Shown here piece by piece: positions 5,050 through 5,183 of a DNA stretch of 5,183 nucleotides. Origin of the DNA: Gammaproteobacteria bacterium. Lineage in GTDB: Bacteria > Pseudomonadota > Gammaproteobacteria > UBA4575. The number at the start of each line of letters is the position of its first letter. Position 1 is the first letter of the stretch. The stretch spans positions 1 to 5,183 of the forward strand of contig JAPUHH010000200.1 in the NCBI GenBank assembly GCA_027297825.1, in the 5' to 3' direction. A program made the translations under genes and the position numbers. The notes below the pieces were generated by a model. The model searched no databases. It saw nothing but the letters and a program-made list of their open reading frames with translations, and was not told the origin of the DNA.

Positions 5050-5183
5050 ATGTCGAAAGAGAAGTTTGAGCGTAATAAGCCACATGTAAATGTGGGCACG
5101 ATTGGTCACGTAGATCATGGCAAGACCACCTTAACGGCGGCGTTGACCAAAGTCATGGGCGAGGCCCATGGTGGTGAATTCAA
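5050..5183 (+). CDS. tuf: elongation factor Tu, N-terminal part (cut by window end)
   Basis: The first 44 residues are those of EF-Tu, opening MSKEKFERNKPHVNVGTIGH. The G1 P-loop GHVDHGKT is at residues 19-26, with K25 and T26 as the nucleotide and magnesium contacts. EF-Tu delivers aminoacyl-tRNA to the ribosome with GTP and is normally about 390-400 residues long, so most of the gene lies beyond the window. It is preceded by tRNA-Thr(GGT) with no terminator in the 67-base gap and is probably made from the same transcript as the tRNAs. By position it corresponds to tufB of E. coli. Whether a second tuf copy exists cannot be seen here. Confidence 0.97.
   Translation, partial: MSKEKFERNKPHVNVGTIGHVDHGKTTLTAALTKVMGEAHGGEF

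Overview
The window looks like a gammaproteobacterial chromosome of moderate to low G+C. The strongest evidence is at the right end: tRNA-Tyr(GTA), tRNA-Gly(TCC) and tRNA-Thr(GGT), all on the + strand, followed by the 5' end of tuf (EF-Tu). This is the order of the enterobacterial tyrU-glyT-thrT-tufB operon. I cannot name the genus.

Left edge (1 to about 668): AT-rich DNA with the tail of one unknown gene (2-94) and a small, very acidic orphan protein (104-397), then about 270 bases without a gene. This stretch ends at 668/669, where 44 bases of the 3' half of a tRNA-Thr(TGT) gene begin, starting in the anticodon loop. The 5' half is missing. This is the footprint left at the far end of an element that integrated into a tRNA gene, so the DNA to the left is probably the distal end of a genomic island. 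In E. coli the operon is thrU(TGT)-tyrU-glyT-thrT-tufB, so the relic is probably the missing first tRNA of the cluster seen here, now about 3.4 kb from tRNA-Tyr.

Middle (713-4145): a two-gene unit with a lipoprotein (748-1521) and a DUF3445/HODM alpha-subunit-like protein (1552-2451). It is convergent with ugd, a complete UDP-glucose 6-dehydrogenase on the minus strand (2564-3901). A perfect 11-bp inverted repeat lies at the convergent ends and overlaps the ugd stop codon. A good sigma70-like promoter spans the island/tRNA-relic junction (647-675) and points at the lipoprotein gene. A second one (4107-4136) lies just ahead of tRNA-Tyr.

Right (4146-5183): the tRNA genes are separated by unusually long spacers (359 and 243 bases). 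The first spacer is packed with short-loop hairpins, a UUCG hairpin, a 14-bp palindrome and long-range complementary segments. It looks like a structured RNA domain or an inserted repeat and is the least explained part of the window.

The main unusual points are the split tRNA/tuf cluster with its attachment-site relic, the promoter created at that junction, possible integrase arm-site repeats beside it, and the structured tRNA spacer. I see no CRISPR array, no transposase or integrase gene, and no complete defence system.
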